A stretch of DNA of 64,000 nucleotides from Mixta theicola (GTDB taxonomy: Bacteria; Pseudomonadota; Gammaproteobacteria; Enterobacterales; Enterobacteriaceae). The stretch lies in NCBI RefSeq assembly GCF_002895925.1, contig NZ_NWUO01000002.1, forward strand, positions 310,001 to 374,000, in the 5' to 3' direction. The notes beneath the pieces are model-generated. The model was not told the origin of the DNA. It worked only from the letters and a program-made list of their open reading frames with translations, and made no database searches. Shown in pieces: positions 53,357 through 63,486 of the stretch. Each line of letters starts with the position of its first letter. Position 1 is the stretch's first letter. The position numbers and the translations under genes are program-made.

Positions 53357-54754
53357 TTACTGTTTCATGCTGCCAACCATTTCTTCCGGTCGAACCCAGG
53401 CATCAAACTCTTCTTCCGTCAGATAACCCAGCTTCAGCGCAGAAGCTTTTAACGTCAGCCCCTCTTTATGCGCCTTTTTCGCAATTTCAGCCGCTTTGTC
53501 ATAGCCGATATGGGTATTCAGCGCGGTCACCAGCATCAGCGACTCATTCAGCAGCTGCGTGATACGATCGCGGTTCGGCTCGATGCCAACGGCACAGTGA
53601 TGATTGAAGCTGTCCATACCGTCCGCCAGCAGACGAATCGACTGCAGGAAGTTGTGGATGACCATCGGCCGGAAAACGTTCAGCTCAAAGTTACCGGAAG
53701 CGCCGCCAATGTTAATCGCCACATCGTTGCCCATTACCTGGCAGCAAAGCATGGTCATCGCTTCACACTGGGTCGGGTTAACTTTACCCGGCATGATAGA
53801 GCTGCCCGGTTCATTTTCCGGAATAGCGATTTCACCGATGCCGCAACGCGGGCCGGATGAGAGCCAGCGTACGTCGTTGGCGATTTTCATCAGCGAGGCC
53901 GCCAGTCCTTTGAGTGCGCCGTGCGCATGCACCAACGCATCGCAGGTTGCCAGCGCTTCAAACTTATTCGGCGCGGTAACAAACGGCTGTCCAGTCAGCG
54001 CGGCCAGTTCCTGCGCGACGCGCACCGCATATTCCGGATGCGTATTCAGCCCGGTGCCGACGGCGGTCCCGCCCAGCGCCAGCTCGGCTACGTGCGGCAC
54101 GCTCTGCTCGATATGTTTCAGGTTATGTTCCAGCATTGCCACCCAGCCGGAAATCTCCTGACCAAGCGTCAGCGGCGTGGCGTCCTGCAGATGCGTACGG
54201 CCAATTTTAACGATCTCTTTAAAGGCTTCCGCTTTAGACTGCAGCGTTTGCTTCAGGATATTGAGCTGCGGAACCAGGTTTTCACGCAGGGCGATCGCCG
54301 CCGCCACGTGCATGGCGGTAGGGAAAACGTCATTGGAGCTCTGGCTTTTATTCACATCGTCATTGGGATGCACCAGGCGCGACATACCGCGCTCGCCGCC
54401 GAGGATCTCGCTGGCGCGGTTGGCCAGCACCTCGTTCATATTCATATTGGTTTGTGTGCCGGAGCCGGTCTGCCAGATAGCCAGCGGGAATTCAGCGGCG
54501 TGCTTTTCGGCCAGCACTTCATCCGCAGCCTGAATAATCGCCTGCGCTCTCTCCTGCGCCAGCAGGCCCAGATCGCCGTTAACTTTAGCGGCGGCGCGTT
54601 TGGTTAACGCCAGCGCATGCACCAGTTCGGCAGGCATTTTTTCTGTAGAGATGCGAAAGTGTTCCAGCGAGCGCTGCGTCTGCGCGCCCCACAGTTTATC
54701 AGCCGGTACATCAATAGGTCCCATTGAATCTTTTTCAATGCGGTTGGCTGCCAT
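53357..54754 (-). CDS. fumC: Class II fumarase
   Basis: A 465-residue oxygen-stable, iron-free fumarate hydratase of the TCA cycle. The superfamily signature [17 protein letters not shown] is intact. Other active-site stretches are [25 protein letters not shown] and [16 protein letters not shown]. Length as in E. coli (467). E. coli has fumA between fumC and manA; here manA is the next gene and fumA is missing. The start is preceded by AGGAGAG. Confidence 0.96.
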   Translation of the reverse strand: MAANRIEKDSMGPIDVPADKLWGAQTQRSLEHFRISTEKMPAELVHALALTKRAAAKVNGDLGLLAQERAQAIIQAADEVLAEKHAAEFPLAIWQTGSGTQTNMNMNEVLANRASEILGGERGMSRLVHPNDDVNKSQSSNDVFPTAMHVAAAIALRENLVPQLNILKQTLQSKAEAFKEIVKIGRTHLQDATPLTLGQEISGWVAMLEHNLKHIEQSVPHVAELALGGTAVGTGLNTHPEYAVRVAQELAALTGQPFVTAPNKFEALATCDALVHAHGALKGLAASLMKIANDVRWLSSGPRCGIGEIAIPENEPGSSIMPGKVNPTQCEAMTMLCCQVMGNDVAINIGGASGNFELNVFRPMVIHNFLQSIRLLADGMDSFNHHCAVGIEPNRDRITQLLNESLMLVTALNTHIGYDKAAEIAKKAHKEGLTLKASALKLGYLTEEEFDAWVRPEEMVGSMKQ

Positions 54755-54954
54755 TACTTCTCTCCTTTAGCACAAACATATGATTTAAAAGGCCCTGACC
54801 TGTGCGTATCCAGCACAGCGGGCGTGGGCCATAGTGTGACATACAATAATTTAACATTATGCGAGCCAATCGTCCTTATTTGACTTGCATCCTGGTTTCG
54901 AAAACGCTTTCTGCTTTAATACCTGCGGTCAGCCGCCAGTTAAAAGGAGTCATA

Positions 54955-56127
54955 ATGTTTAAGCTTCACAATTCGCTGCAAAACTATGCATGGGGCAGTA
55001 AAACGGCATTAACCGAACTGTATGGCATTGAAAACCCAACGCAGCAGCCCATGGCCGAGCTATGGATGGGCGCACATCCTAAAAGCAGCTCAATGATCGA
55101 GGTAAACGGAGAGCTGCGTTCGCTACGGGACCTGATCGAGGCGGATAAGCCGGGCCTGCTGGGAGAAAAAGTGGCGGCACGTTTTGGCGAGCTGCCCTTT
55201 TTATTTAAGGTGCTGTGCGCCGAACAACCGCTGTCGATTCAGGTTCATCCGGGCAAGCCCGCCGCCGAGGCAGGATTCGCGCGTGAAAACGCCGCGGGCG
55301 TTCCGCTGAGCGCGCCGGAGCGCAACTATAAGGACGCCAACCATAAGCCCGAACTGGTTTATGCCCTGACCCCTTTCCTGGCGATTAACGGTTTCCGTCC
55401 GCTTGCTGAGATCATTGCGCTGCTGCAGCCGGTTGCCGGTGCGCATCCGGCCATCGCCCATTTTTTGCAGCAGCCGGATGAGGCCAGCCTGGCCACGCTG
55501 TTTTCCTCTCTGCTCTCATTACGGCAGGAAGAGAAAAAACGCGCGATTGATATTCTTAAGGCTGCACTGCACGCACAGGAGGGCGAGCCCTGGCAGACCA
55601 TTCAAAATATTGCCGAGTGGTATCCTGATGACAGCGGGCTTTTCTCGCCGCTGCTGCTTAACGTGATTGAGCTACAGCCGGGCGAAGCGATGTTTTTATT
55701 CGCTGAAACGCCGCACGCCTATTTACGCGGCGTGGCGCTGGAGGTGATGGCTAACTCAGATAATGTGCTACGTGCCGGATTGACGCCGAAACATATTGAT
55801 ATTGCCGAACTGATGGCCAACGTGAAATTCACGCCACGCACCACTGACAGCCTGCTTACCGAGCCGGTGCTGCATAACGATACCCGCGATTTCCCCGTTC
55901 CGGTCGATGACTTCGCCTTCGCTATTCATCAGCTAAACGCCACGCCGATTACGCTTAGCCAGCAGAGCGCGGCGATCCTGTTCTGTATTGAAGGCGAAGC
56001 CCGGCTGACGGGCCAGCAGCAGCTGACGCTCAGGGCAGGCGAATCCTGTTTTGTCGCCGCCGGCGAATCGCCAATAGCGGTTTGCGGTCATGGACAACTT
56101 GCCCGGGTTTACAACCTGCCAGGCTGA
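54955..56127 (+). CDS. manA: Mannose-6-phosphate isomerase (class I)
   Basis: A 390-residue zinc enzyme that interconverts mannose-6-phosphate and fructose-6-phosphate. The N-terminus MFKLHNSLQNYAWGSKTALTELYG, QVHPGKPAAE and NHKPELVYALTPF carry the zinc ligands (Q, H, E) of the type I family, and LFAETPHAYLRGVALEVMANSDNVLRAGLTPKHID (in part) holds the catalytic region. Reading is open from 54859, but AAAAGGAG and the ATG at 54955 fix the start. Divergent from fumC. Confidence 0.95.
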   Translation: MFKLHNSLQNYAWGSKTALTELYGIENPTQQPMAELWMGAHPKSSSMIEVNGELRSLRDLIEADKPGLLGEKVAARFGELPFLFKVLCAEQPLSIQVHPGKPAAEAGFARENAAGVPLSAPERNYKDANHKPELVYALTPFLAINGFRPLAEIIALLQPVAGAHPAIAHFLQQPDEASLATLFSSLLSLRQEEKKRAIDILKAALHAQEGEPWQTIQNIAEWYPDDSGLFSPLLLNVIELQPGEAMFLFAETPHAYLRGVALEVMANSDNVLRAGLTPKHIDIAELMANVKFTPRTTDSLLTEPVLHNDTRDFPVPVDDFAFAIHQLNATPITLSQQSAAILFCIEGEARLTGQQQLTLRAGESCFVAAGESPIAVCGHGQLARVYNLPG

Positions 56128-56201
56128 CGGTTACGCCTGTAAATGCTATGATTATTCAATAAATTAATATCAGGCATTGATACCGGGAAAAGGATGAAAC
56201 G

Positions 56202-57698
56202 ATGAATAAGACGAAAATTGCGGTTGGCGTTGTAGTCGCGCTGGGAGTGGTCTGGACGGGCGCGGCCTGGCTGACGGGCAAGCAGATCGAAAGTCACATG
56301 GATCAGATAGTGCAAAACGCGAATGCGCAGTTGACGAAGCTTGCGCCGGACAGCCGTCTGAAAGTGAGTTATCAGAACTATCAGCGCGGTCTGTTTACCA
56401 GCCGTACGCAGCTGGTCGTGCAGGCCAGTTCGCAAACGGAAGATAATGCGCTGCTGAAGCCGGGTCAAAGCGTGGTGCTTAATGAAACTATCGATCACGG
56501 GCCTTTCCCTTTCGCCCAGCTGAAAAAGTTTAATCTGATCCCCAGTATGGCTTCGGTACACAGCGAACTGGAAAATACCGCCGCGTTGAAAAAACTGTTT
56601 GAGCTGACCAAAGGTAAATCGGTAATTGATGCGGATACGCGTATCGGCTACAGCGGCGCAACCGCCTCGGCGATTCGTCTGCTGCCGCTTGATTATCAAA
56701 ACGGCAAAACCGGCGAGCGCTACGCCTGGAACGGCGGCACGCTGGACATCGACAGCGACGCCGACGGCGATCGGGTAAATTTCGACACCAATATCGACAG
56801 CGTGGCGTTGACGGTAAGAAACGAGGAAAATCTGCCGGTTCTGTTCACCCTGAACGGCATTAGCCTCGATGGCAAAACCTGGCTCAGCCCGCAGGGCGTA
56901 CGCATTGGCGATCAGCATTTCAACCTGAAAAAGCTGACCACGGCGGTTAACGGCCAGGAAGCGGCGACGCTGGCAGGCATGGACATTAAAACGAAGTTTG
57001 ATGCCAGCGGTAATACCGTTGCCGGCCAGGTGGATTACGTTATCGATAACGTGACGCTGGAAAAACACAGTTTTGGTTCCGGCAAGATGACCCTGAAGCT
57101 GTCGCAGCTTGATGGCCAGGCACTGAAAACGGCCTCAGATAACTATCGCAGCCAGATGCAGGCGTTGATCAATCAGCCCGGCATTCAGCAGGATCCCGTG
57201 CGTTATCAGGAAGGCGTACGTCAGATCCTGGCCGCTAACCTGCCGCTGCTGCTGAAAGGCGATCCGGTGATATCCGTGGCTCCGCTAAGCTGGAAAAACG
57301 ATAAAGGGGAAAGCACCTTTAATTTGGCGGCGCATTTTAAAGATCCCGCTACCGCTCAGGGCGCAGCGCAAACCCCTGCCGAAGCGCTAAGCCGTATGCT
57401 GAAAACGCTGGATGGCAAGCTGGTAATTAATATGCCGATGGCGACCGAAATGATGAAGCAGGTGGCAATGGCGGAAGGCTATCAGGAATCTGAGGCCGAT
57501 AAGCTGGCTGAGCAGCAGGTTAAAGGGCTGGCGGCGATGGGACAGATGTTCCGTCTGACGCAACAGCAGGATGATAACATCGTGACCAGCCTGCAGTTTA
57601 ACGGGTCTCAGGTGACGATGAACGGCGAAAACATGCCGCTCGACGGCTTCCTCTCCCGTTATATGCTGGGCGCGCCAGCGGAAGCGCTGCCGGAGTAA
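56202..57698 (+). CDS. ydgA: YdgA family protein (DUF945)
   Basis: A 498-residue protein of the DUF945 family, about the length of E. coli YdgA (502). One N-terminal hydrophobic segment (KIAVGVVVALGVVWTGAAWLTG) anchors it in the inner membrane with the rest in the periplasm; the region QNYQRGLFTSRTQLVVQ is a family mark, and the beta-rich body has FDTNIDSVALTVRNEENLPVLFT. Function is unknown. It follows manA by 74 bases, as in E. coli. Confidence 0.92.
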   Translation: MNKTKIAVGVVVALGVVWTGAAWLTGKQIESHMDQIVQNANAQLTKLAPDSRLKVSYQNYQRGLFTSRTQLVVQASSQTEDNALLKPGQSVVLNETIDHGPFPFAQLKKFNLIPSMASVHSELENTAALKKLFELTKGKSVIDADTRIGYSGATASAIRLLPLDYQNGKTGERYAWNGGTLDIDSDADGDRVNFDTNIDSVALTVRNEENLPVLFTLNGISLDGKTWLSPQGVRIGDQHFNLKKLTTAVNGQEAATLAGMDIKTKFDASGNTVAGQVDYVIDNVTLEKHSFGSGKMTLKLSQLDGQALKTASDNYRSQMQALINQPGIQQDPVRYQEGVRQILAANLPLLLKGDPVISVAPLSWKNDKGESTFNLAAHFKDPATAQGAAQTPAEALSRMLKTLDGKLVINMPMATEMMKQVAMAEGYQESEADKLAEQQVKGLAAMGQMFRLTQQQDDNIVTSLQFNGSQVTMNGENMPLDGFLSRYMLGAPAEALPE

Positions 57699-57726
57699 GG
57701 CTAGCGCGCCGAATTTAACTCTTGCC

Positions 57727-57757
57727 AGGGCGACATTATGTCGCCCTTCTTTTTTTG
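57727..57757 (+). terminator. Terminator after ydgA
   Basis: Stem AGGGCGACAT (57727-57736) / ATGTCGCCCT (57738-57747) followed by a run of seven T. Confidence 0.88.
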
Positions 57758-57901
57758 CATCAGTGGCATTATTTTGCGCACTTCTTCTCAACCGTAAAAA
57801 TAAATAGTTGCGTTCACTGGCTTATTTAATAACTATGCATTTCCATCCTCAGGATTGAGGTTACTTTCTGTTTAGCAGAAATAATAAAAAAGGAATAGCA
57901 A

Positions 57902-58684
57902 GTGAAAATAATAGCATCGATATTATTAGCTTTCTCTCTTTCCGCCTGCACCATTAAACCTTGTCCGTTATTAGATAAGCAAACTTCCGAACGGCTTGAT
58001 GAGATAATCCAACAGCAGGTTATTCCGGCGCATAATAAAGCGCCAGGAGAAAAAATAGCCGATATTTCCGCAGCCTTTCTCGGTACGCCTTATCAGGAGA
58101 ATACGCTAATGGGATCGGACAGCATCCCGGAGCAGCTGGTAGTAAATTTCAACGGCGTTGACTGTTTTACCCTGTTAGATTATGTCGCCGCGCTCAGCCA
58201 CGCCAGCAGCCGCAACGACTTTTTCACTCAGCTGCGCCTTACGCGCTATCATCAGGGCCAGGTCAGCTTTACCCAGCGCAAACATTTTTTCTCCGACTGG
58301 TTTAGCCTGCCGCCAGTGAATGCGCGTGATATTACCGATAAGCTTAATACGCCTACCGTTATGGTAATTAAACAGCTTAATTTAAAAGCCGACGGCGTTT
58401 ATTATCTTCCTGGCGTGCCGGTGACTCCTCGAACCATTCATTATATTCCGACTAATAATATTAATAAGGCGACATTACAGGCGCTACAAACCGGCGACTA
58501 TCTGGGGATCTATTCGCCGCTGACGGGCCTGGATGTTTCTCATACGGGGATTGTGATTAAAAAAGATAACCAGGTCTGGTTACGCAACGCCTCTTCTTTG
58601 AAAATAAATAATAAGGTCGTCGATACGCCGCTGCTCTCTTATATTAAGTCGCGTCCGGGAATTGTCGTCGCCCGTCCGCTATAG
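57902..58684 (+). CDS. DUF1460 lipoprotein, NlpC/P60-like
   Basis: A 260-residue predicted lipoprotein; the signal peptide ends in LSACTIKP with C16 lipidated. The DUF1460 domain covers about 60-255: GTPYQENTLMG, the catalytic-type cysteine in FNGVDCFTLLDYVAAL, and the histidine in LDVSHTGIVIKK that would complete the papain-like pair. Members are linked to cleavage of peptidoglycan peptides. It stands alone and is AT-richer than its neighbours. No gene name is known to me. Confidence 0.82.
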   Translation: MKIIASILLAFSLSACTIKPCPLLDKQTSERLDEIIQQQVIPAHNKAPGEKIADISAAFLGTPYQENTLMGSDSIPEQLVVNFNGVDCFTLLDYVAALSHASSRNDFFTQLRLTRYHQGQVSFTQRKHFFSDWFSLPPVNARDITDKLNTPTVMVIKQLNLKADGVYYLPGVPVTPRTIHYIPTNNINKATLQALQTGDYLGIYSPLTGLDVSHTGIVIKKDNQVWLRNASSLKINNKVVDTPLLSYIKSRPGIVVARPL

Positions 58685-58727
58685 CGCCAGCCCGTATCGT
58701 TTTAGCCTGCGGGCTGGCGATTTCAGG

Positions 58728-59726
58728 TTAGCCCGCTACGCGCTGGCGAATACGTTGTTTCTCTTCTTCGCTCAGGAAGGCGATGGTCAAACCATTTTCC
58801 TGAGCGGTACGAATATGCTCAGCCGACAGGCCAGCCTGCGGTGCGGCAACCTGGTACTCATGCGCAATTTCGATGCCCTGCACGGCCGGATCGTCGGTAT
58901 TCAGCGTCGCGAGAATGCCGTGATCGAGGAATTTCACCAGCGGATGATGGGCAAGGTGCGCCACGGTACTGGTCTGAATATTTGAGGTCAGACAGGACTC
59001 AATACCAATGCGATGCTCGGCAAGGAAATCCATCAGCGCCGGATCTTCCACCGCCTTAACGCCATGTCCGATACGTTCAGCGCCCAGCTCACGAATCGCC
59101 TGCCAGATACTTTCCGCCCCGGCGGCCTCACCGGCATGTACCGTAACCCGGAAGCCCGCGTCACGCGCCCGGTTAAAGTGGCTAAGGAATTCACTACCGG
59201 GGAAGCCCAGCTCATTACCGGCCAGATCGACAGCGGTAATGCCGTCACGATGCGCCAGCAGCCCTTCCAGCTCATTCAGGCAGGCTTCTTCGCCAAACGT
59301 ACGGCTCATAATACCAATCAGACGCACATCAATATTGTGCTGCTGGCAGCCAGCGCGCACGCCATCAATCACCGCTTCCACCACGCCGGCAATCGGCAGA
59401 TTGTGGTTCATCGCCATGTAGCCTGGCGAAAAACGCAGCTCGGCGTAATGGATCCCGGCGCGTACGGCATCCTCAACGTTCTCCAGCGCTACGCGACGGC
59501 AGGCTTCCAGCGAACCCAGCACCTTCACGCCCCAGTCAAGTTTTTGCAGAAAACTCACCAGGTCCGGCTGGTTTTCTACTACCTGCACATGGGGACGCAG
59601 CGCCTCAAGGCTGTCGGCTGGCAGAGCAATATTAAATTCACGTCCTAAATCAAGGATGGTGGCTGCGCGGATATTGCCATCAAGGTGGCGATGAATATCG
59701 GTAAGCGGAAGGCGGGCGGCGATCAT
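58728..59726 (-). CDS. add: Adenosine deaminase
   Basis: A 332-residue zinc hydrolase that turns adenosine and deoxyadenosine into inosine forms. [14 protein letters not shown] holds two zinc ligands; [20 protein letters not shown] and [11 protein letters not shown] give the others and the catalytic residues. Open frame reaches a GTG at 59732, but the ATG at 59726 fits the E. coli start. It connects to the purine-salvage/catabolism theme, though its position is the ordinary one near the terminus. Confidence 0.95.
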   Translation of the reverse strand: MIAARLPLTDIHRHLDGNIRAATILDLGREFNIALPADSLEALRPHVQVVENQPDLVSFLQKLDWGVKVLGSLEACRRVALENVEDAVRAGIHYAELRFSPGYMAMNHNLPIAGVVEAVIDGVRAGCQQHNIDVRLIGIMSRTFGEEACLNELEGLLAHRDGITAVDLAGNELGFPGSEFLSHFNRARDAGFRVTVHAGEAAGAESIWQAIRELGAERIGHGVKAVEDPALMDFLAEHRIGIESCLTSNIQTSTVAHLAHHPLVKFLDHGILATLNTDDPAVQGIEIAHEYQVAAPQAGLSAEHIRTAQENGLTIAFLSEEEKQRIRQRVAG

Positions 59727-59859
59727 ATGCACTCACTTTTAATCTTTAAGGTAAGGTGCAGAGTAGTATAAAAATAAGTTGCGCAACTATGCCAGATAAT
59801 TGCGCAAGATGTTAAACCAACTGCTGATTAAATGGGCGTTGGGTAGTCCCGCGGCGTTT

Positions 59860-60777
59860 TTACTCCCCTGCTCGCTTTGGCAGCTGCCAGGTCTCCTGCG
59901 CCACCAGCGCGTCATGCGCGTCCTGGCTGCGGCGGCGAAAATCGCTGGGGCTGACGCCGACGCGTTTACGGAATACGCGGGAAAAATAGAGCTGATCGTC
60001 GTAACCCACTTCCCGGCCAATGGAAGCGATCGGTTCCTGAGTGGTTTGCAGCAGCAGCTTGGCGCGGATCACCCGCTGATCTTCACGCCAGCGCAGCAGA
60101 TTCACCCCCATCTGTTCGCGAAACAGGTGCGCCAGCCGAGACGGCGACAGGCAAACGTGCTTCGCCACCGCCTCAATTTTTAGTTCGCCAGCCAGGTTGT
60201 TGGTAACGTACTGGCAGGCTTCAATAATGCGCGGATCGCGAATTTGCTGATGGGAACGCGGATCTTCTTCCACCGCCCGCAGCAGCAGCCGCTCCAGCAG
60301 ATTCATCGCCAGCTCTTCGGCAAAGCGCCGCCCGGAATTATGGGTCTGTTCAATGCTGGCGAACAGGCGATCGAACTCGCCGCGCAGCGATTCCGACAGC
60401 CGCAGGCGGCCCACGCCGTTGGTTTCATCCTGCCAGCGCAGCCAGTCATGCCAGTAGGCGCGCGGACGGAAATAGATCCAGCGGTGATACCAGCAGTCGC
60501 TTTCCGGCGCCCGGCCATAATAATGTGGCGTTTTAGGCTGAAACAGCAGCATTTCGCCTGGCTCGCAGTCGAAAGAGACATCACCGTCAAATACCCGGCC
60601 CCGTCCTTTTATCGTCAGGTTGATAATGTAGCCTTTCATGCCGTGCGGACGATCGATACAGAAATCGAGCGCACCACCGGCGCTAATCGGCGTCAGCCCG
60701 GCCACCAGCCAGGCATTAAATGCATAGCCCGGCAGCAAAGGGTTGGGCTGTGACTCAATCGGTTGACGATGATACAT
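59860..60777 (-). CDS. araC: Arabinose operon regulator AraC
   Basis: A 305-residue regulator. The arabinose-binding domain ([43 protein letters not shown]) is very like E. coli AraC, and the DNA-binding domain has [29 protein letters not shown] and [25 protein letters not shown] (in parts). It is placed after araH on the same strand, 58 bases apart, so it is co-oriented with the transporter it should activate, unlike the divergent araC-araBAD of E. coli. Its C-terminal extension of about 20 residues is of unknown use. Confidence 0.93.
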   Translation of the reverse strand: MYHRQPIESQPNPLLPGYAFNAWLVAGLTPISAGGALDFCIDRPHGMKGYIINLTIKGRGRVFDGDVSFDCEPGEMLLFQPKTPHYYGRAPESDCWYHRWIYFRPRAYWHDWLRWQDETNGVGRLRLSESLRGEFDRLFASIEQTHNSGRRFAEELAMNLLERLLLRAVEEDPRSHQQIRDPRIIEACQYVTNNLAGELKIEAVAKHVCLSPSRLAHLFREQMGVNLLRWREDQRVIRAKLLLQTTQEPIASIGREVGYDDQLYFSRVFRKRVGVSPSDFRRRSQDAHDALVAQETWQLPKRAGE

Positions 60778-60806
60778 AATATTCCTCGTAGCGAAGCGTC
60801 AGAATA

Positions 60807-60830
60807 GCGGGCAACCGTCAGGCTGCCCGC
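60807..60830 (-). terminator. Hairpin between araH and araC
   Basis: Stem GCGGGCA (60807-60813) / TGCCCGC (60824-60830). It lacks a strong T run and may reduce araC expression from the araFGH message. Confidence 0.4.
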
Positions 60831-60835
60831 AACGA

Positions 60836-61819
60836 TCAGGCCACTTTATGGCTCTGTTTGTAGCGGTCAAAAATTACCGCGGCCAACAGTATCAGACCGC
60901 GCACCACATACTGTGAGAAAGGTGAGATATTCAGAAGATTCATCGCATTCTCAACGGTACCGAGGATCAGCACGCCCGCCACTACGTAAGAGATTTTGCC
61001 AATCCCGCCTTTCAGCGATACGCCGCCCAGCACGCAGGCAGAGATAACGATCAGCTCATAGCCCAGCGAAGTCATCGGCTGCCCGCTGGTCATACGCGAG
61101 GCAAGAATGATCCCGGCTGCGGCAGAAACCAGCCCGGAGAGGATAAAGATGATGATGCGGGTACGCACCACCGGCACGCCCGCCAGGCGCGCCGCCTCTT
61201 CGTTACCGCCGATCGCCAGCGTATTGCGGCCAAAGGTGGTTTTATTCAGCAGAAAACCGAAGATGATCATGGTGCCAATGGTCAGCCAGATCGGCGCCGG
61301 CAGGCCGAACCAGTTGGCGTAGCCCAGCGCGAAGAAACGTTCATCCTCAATGCCCACCGCTTTGCCGTCGGAGAAGATATAGGCCAGGCCGCGCACAATC
61401 TGCATGGTCGCCAGCGTGGTAATCAGCGCGTTGATTTTCAGCTTAGCGATCACAAAGCCGTTAACAAAGCCGCAGGCCATGCCCAGCAACAGCCCGGCGC
61501 CGATGCCCAGCCACAGGCTTTCGGTCATATTAATCACCACGGCGGTGGTAACGCCCGCGCAGGCGATCACCGAGGCGACGGAGAGGTCAAAGTCGCCGGA
61601 GGCGAGGCAGAACAGCATACCGCACGCCACCATGCCGGACATCGACATCGCCAGACCCAGCCCTTTCATATTGATAAACGAGCCAAAGTTAGGAATAAAC
61701 AGCACGCAGGCGATAAACAGTACGGCAAAAACCACCAGCATCCCGAAGTTATCCCAGATACGGCCCAACCGTAAACCGGAACGCGCTACCGGCGGCGTAT
61801 TTGAAGTCGTGGAAGACAT
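60836..61819 (-). CDS. araH: L-arabinose ABC transporter permease
   Basis: A 327-residue permease of the ribose/arabinose (RbsC-like) type with about ten hydrophobic segments. GDFDLSVASVIACAGV and ASRMTSGQPMTSLGYELIVISACVLGGVSLKGG (in part) are family motifs. It forms the channel of the high-affinity L-arabinose importer with AraG. It begins 15 bases after the araG stop with AGGAGT in front. Confidence 0.92.
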   Translation of the reverse strand: MSSTTSNTPPVARSGLRLGRIWDNFGMLVVFAVLFIACVLFIPNFGSFINMKGLGLAMSMSGMVACGMLFCLASGDFDLSVASVIACAGVTTAVVINMTESLWLGIGAGLLLGMACGFVNGFVIAKLKINALITTLATMQIVRGLAYIFSDGKAVGIEDERFFALGYANWFGLPAPIWLTIGTMIIFGFLLNKTTFGRNTLAIGGNEEAARLAGVPVVRTRIIIFILSGLVSAAAGIILASRMTSGQPMTSLGYELIVISACVLGGVSLKGGIGKISYVVAGVLILGTVENAMNLLNISPFSQYVVRGLILLAAVIFDRYKQSHKVA

Positions 61820-61834
61820 AGCATTACTCCTGCA

Positions 61835-63358
61835 TCAGGCCACGGCGGCCGTCTGTTGCGTATTTTTCGGCATGGCAAGGCTCAGCGTTAGCTGCTCCGT
61901 TGCCTCATCATGTAACAGTTCACCGGCGATCTCGCCTTCGCGCATCACCAGAATACGATCGGCAAGGCCCATCACCTCCGGCAGATCGCTGGAGGCGAAC
62001 AGCACGGCAATGCCCTGCTGCGCCAGCGCATAGATCAGGTTGTAGATCTCATGTTTGGCCCCGACGTCGATCCCGCGCGTCGGCTCATCCAGCAAAATGA
62101 CCTTCATCTCCTCGGACAGCCAGCGGCCCAGAATCGCCTTCTGCTGGTTGCCGCCGGACAGGTTCATAATCAGCTGATCGGCGCCGGGCGTTTTGATATT
62201 TAACGAGCGGATATGCTTATCGGCGTTCTGCGATTCCCAGCGATGATCGATCAGGCATCCCGCCGTCAGGTTATTACGCCGGGCGGAAATATTGATATTA
62301 TCGCGCACCGAATGGACCGGAATGATGCCGTCAGCTTTGCGATCTTCCGGGCAAAGCATGATCCCGGCGCGAATCGCGTCTGAGGGCTCGCTGATCGCCA
62401 GCGCTTTGCCATCCAACAGCACGCGCCCCGCCTTCAGCCGCGTGGCGCCAAACAGCCCTTTCATCAGCTCGCTGCGTCCGGCGCCGACCAGGCCAAACAG
62501 CCCCACGATTTCGCCGGCGCGTACGTTGAACGATACCGGCTTTCTGACGCCAACCGCATGGACGCCGTCCAGCTGTAGCCTCACCGGGCCATGCTCACGC
62601 GGCGCGTAGCCATAAACATCGCCCAGATCGCGCCCAACCATCGCCTGCACCAGCATGTCGTGACTGGTATTCGGCATATCGTCAAAGGTGCGCACGTAGC
62701 GCCCGTCTTTAAACACGGTAATCGCATCGCTAAGCGCAAAGATCTCTTCCATACGATGCGACACATACAGCACCACGCGCCCTTCCGCGCGCAGCTGATG
62801 AATAACGCGGAACAGCTGCTCGATTTCCCGCGCCGACAGCGAGCTGGTTGGTTCATCAAAGGCGATAATTCTGGCATTGCGCGCCAGCGCCTTGGCGATC
62901 TCCACCATTTGCCACTGCCCAAGCGACAGATATTTCAGCGGCGTATCGGGATCGATATCCATCCCTAAGTTTTTCAGCTGTAGCCCCGCCTCATAGCGCA
63001 GCAGCTTACGGTTGACCAGCCCGCCACGCTGCGGCAGCTGGCCGAGATAGATATTTTCCGCAATGCTCATTTCCGGTACCAGGTGCAGCTCCTGGTAGAT
63101 AATGGCCACCCCGGCATTCAGCGCGTCGGTGGTATGGCTGAAGCTCACCGGCCTGCCCTGAATCTGAATTGCGCCGCCGCTGGGCTGATAGCTGCCGCTA
63201 AGGATTTTCAACAGCGTCGATTTACCGGCGCCGTTTTCCCCCATCAGCGCGTGCACTTCGCCTGCGCGACAGCTAAAGCTAATATCCTGCAGCGCCTTCA
63301 CGCCGGGAAAAGTTTTACTGATGCCATGAAACGACAGAAAGGCTGAATCAGTGTTCAT
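61835..63358 (-). CDS. araG: L-arabinose ABC transporter ATPase
   Basis: A 507-residue ATPase with two nucleotide-binding domains. The first has Walker [15 protein letters not shown] and signature [15 protein letters not shown]; the second has the usual degenerate Walker [15 protein letters not shown], with [15 protein letters not shown]. This is the standard AraG/RbsA layout. ORF extends to 63382, but GGAGACACC before the ATG at 63358 ([10 protein letters not shown]) favours this start. It powers arabinose uptake. Confidence 0.93.
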   Translation of the reverse strand: MNTDSAFLSFHGISKTFPGVKALQDISFSCRAGEVHALMGENGAGKSTLLKILSGSYQPSGGAIQIQGRPVSFSHTTDALNAGVAIIYQELHLVPEMSIAENIYLGQLPQRGGLVNRKLLRYEAGLQLKNLGMDIDPDTPLKYLSLGQWQMVEIAKALARNARIIAFDEPTSSLSAREIEQLFRVIHQLRAEGRVVLYVSHRMEEIFALSDAITVFKDGRYVRTFDDMPNTSHDMLVQAMVGRDLGDVYGYAPREHGPVRLQLDGVHAVGVRKPVSFNVRAGEIVGLFGLVGAGRSELMKGLFGATRLKAGRVLLDGKALAISEPSDAIRAGIMLCPEDRKADGIIPVHSVRDNINISARRNNLTAGCLIDHRWESQNADKHIRSLNIKTPGADQLIMNLSGGNQQKAILGRWLSEEMKVILLDEPTRGIDVGAKHEIYNLIYALAQQGIAVLFASSDLPEVMGLADRILVMREGEIAGELLHDEATEQLTLSLAMPKNTQQTAAVA

Positions 63359-63387
63359 GGTGTCTCCGCTTTGCCTGTTCACTGTGA

Positions 63388-63405
63388 ACGCCGGTTAACC
63401 GGCGT
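63388..63405 (-). repeat. Intercistronic palindrome in the araF-araG gap
   Basis: ACGCCGGTTAACCGGCGT is a perfect 18-base palindrome just upstream of araG. With the hairpin at 63447-63474 it would lower araGH expression or protect the araF message, as known in other binding-protein-dependent operons. Confidence 0.6.
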
Positions 63406-63446
63406 AAGATGATGACAACCTGCCGGCATAAAAAATGCGGGCCGGC

Positions 63447-63474
63447 TTACCGGGCGAGGTTCGCCGCCCGGTAA
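63447..63474 (-). terminator. Hairpin after araF
   Basis: Stem TTACCGGGCG (63447-63456) / CGCCCGGTAA (63465-63474), directly after the araF stop at 63487 on the minus strand. Probably an attenuating or stabilising structure between araF and araG. Confidence 0.6.
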
Positions 63475-63486
63475 TGACTCAATGCC

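Noticed and set aside
53921-54607. 228-codon plus-strand open frame
   Set aside because: Antisense to fumC; no recognisable domain.
56109-57068. 319-codon minus-strand open frame
   Set aside because: Antisense to ydgA, arginine/glutamine-rich translation typical of shadow frames in GC-rich DNA.
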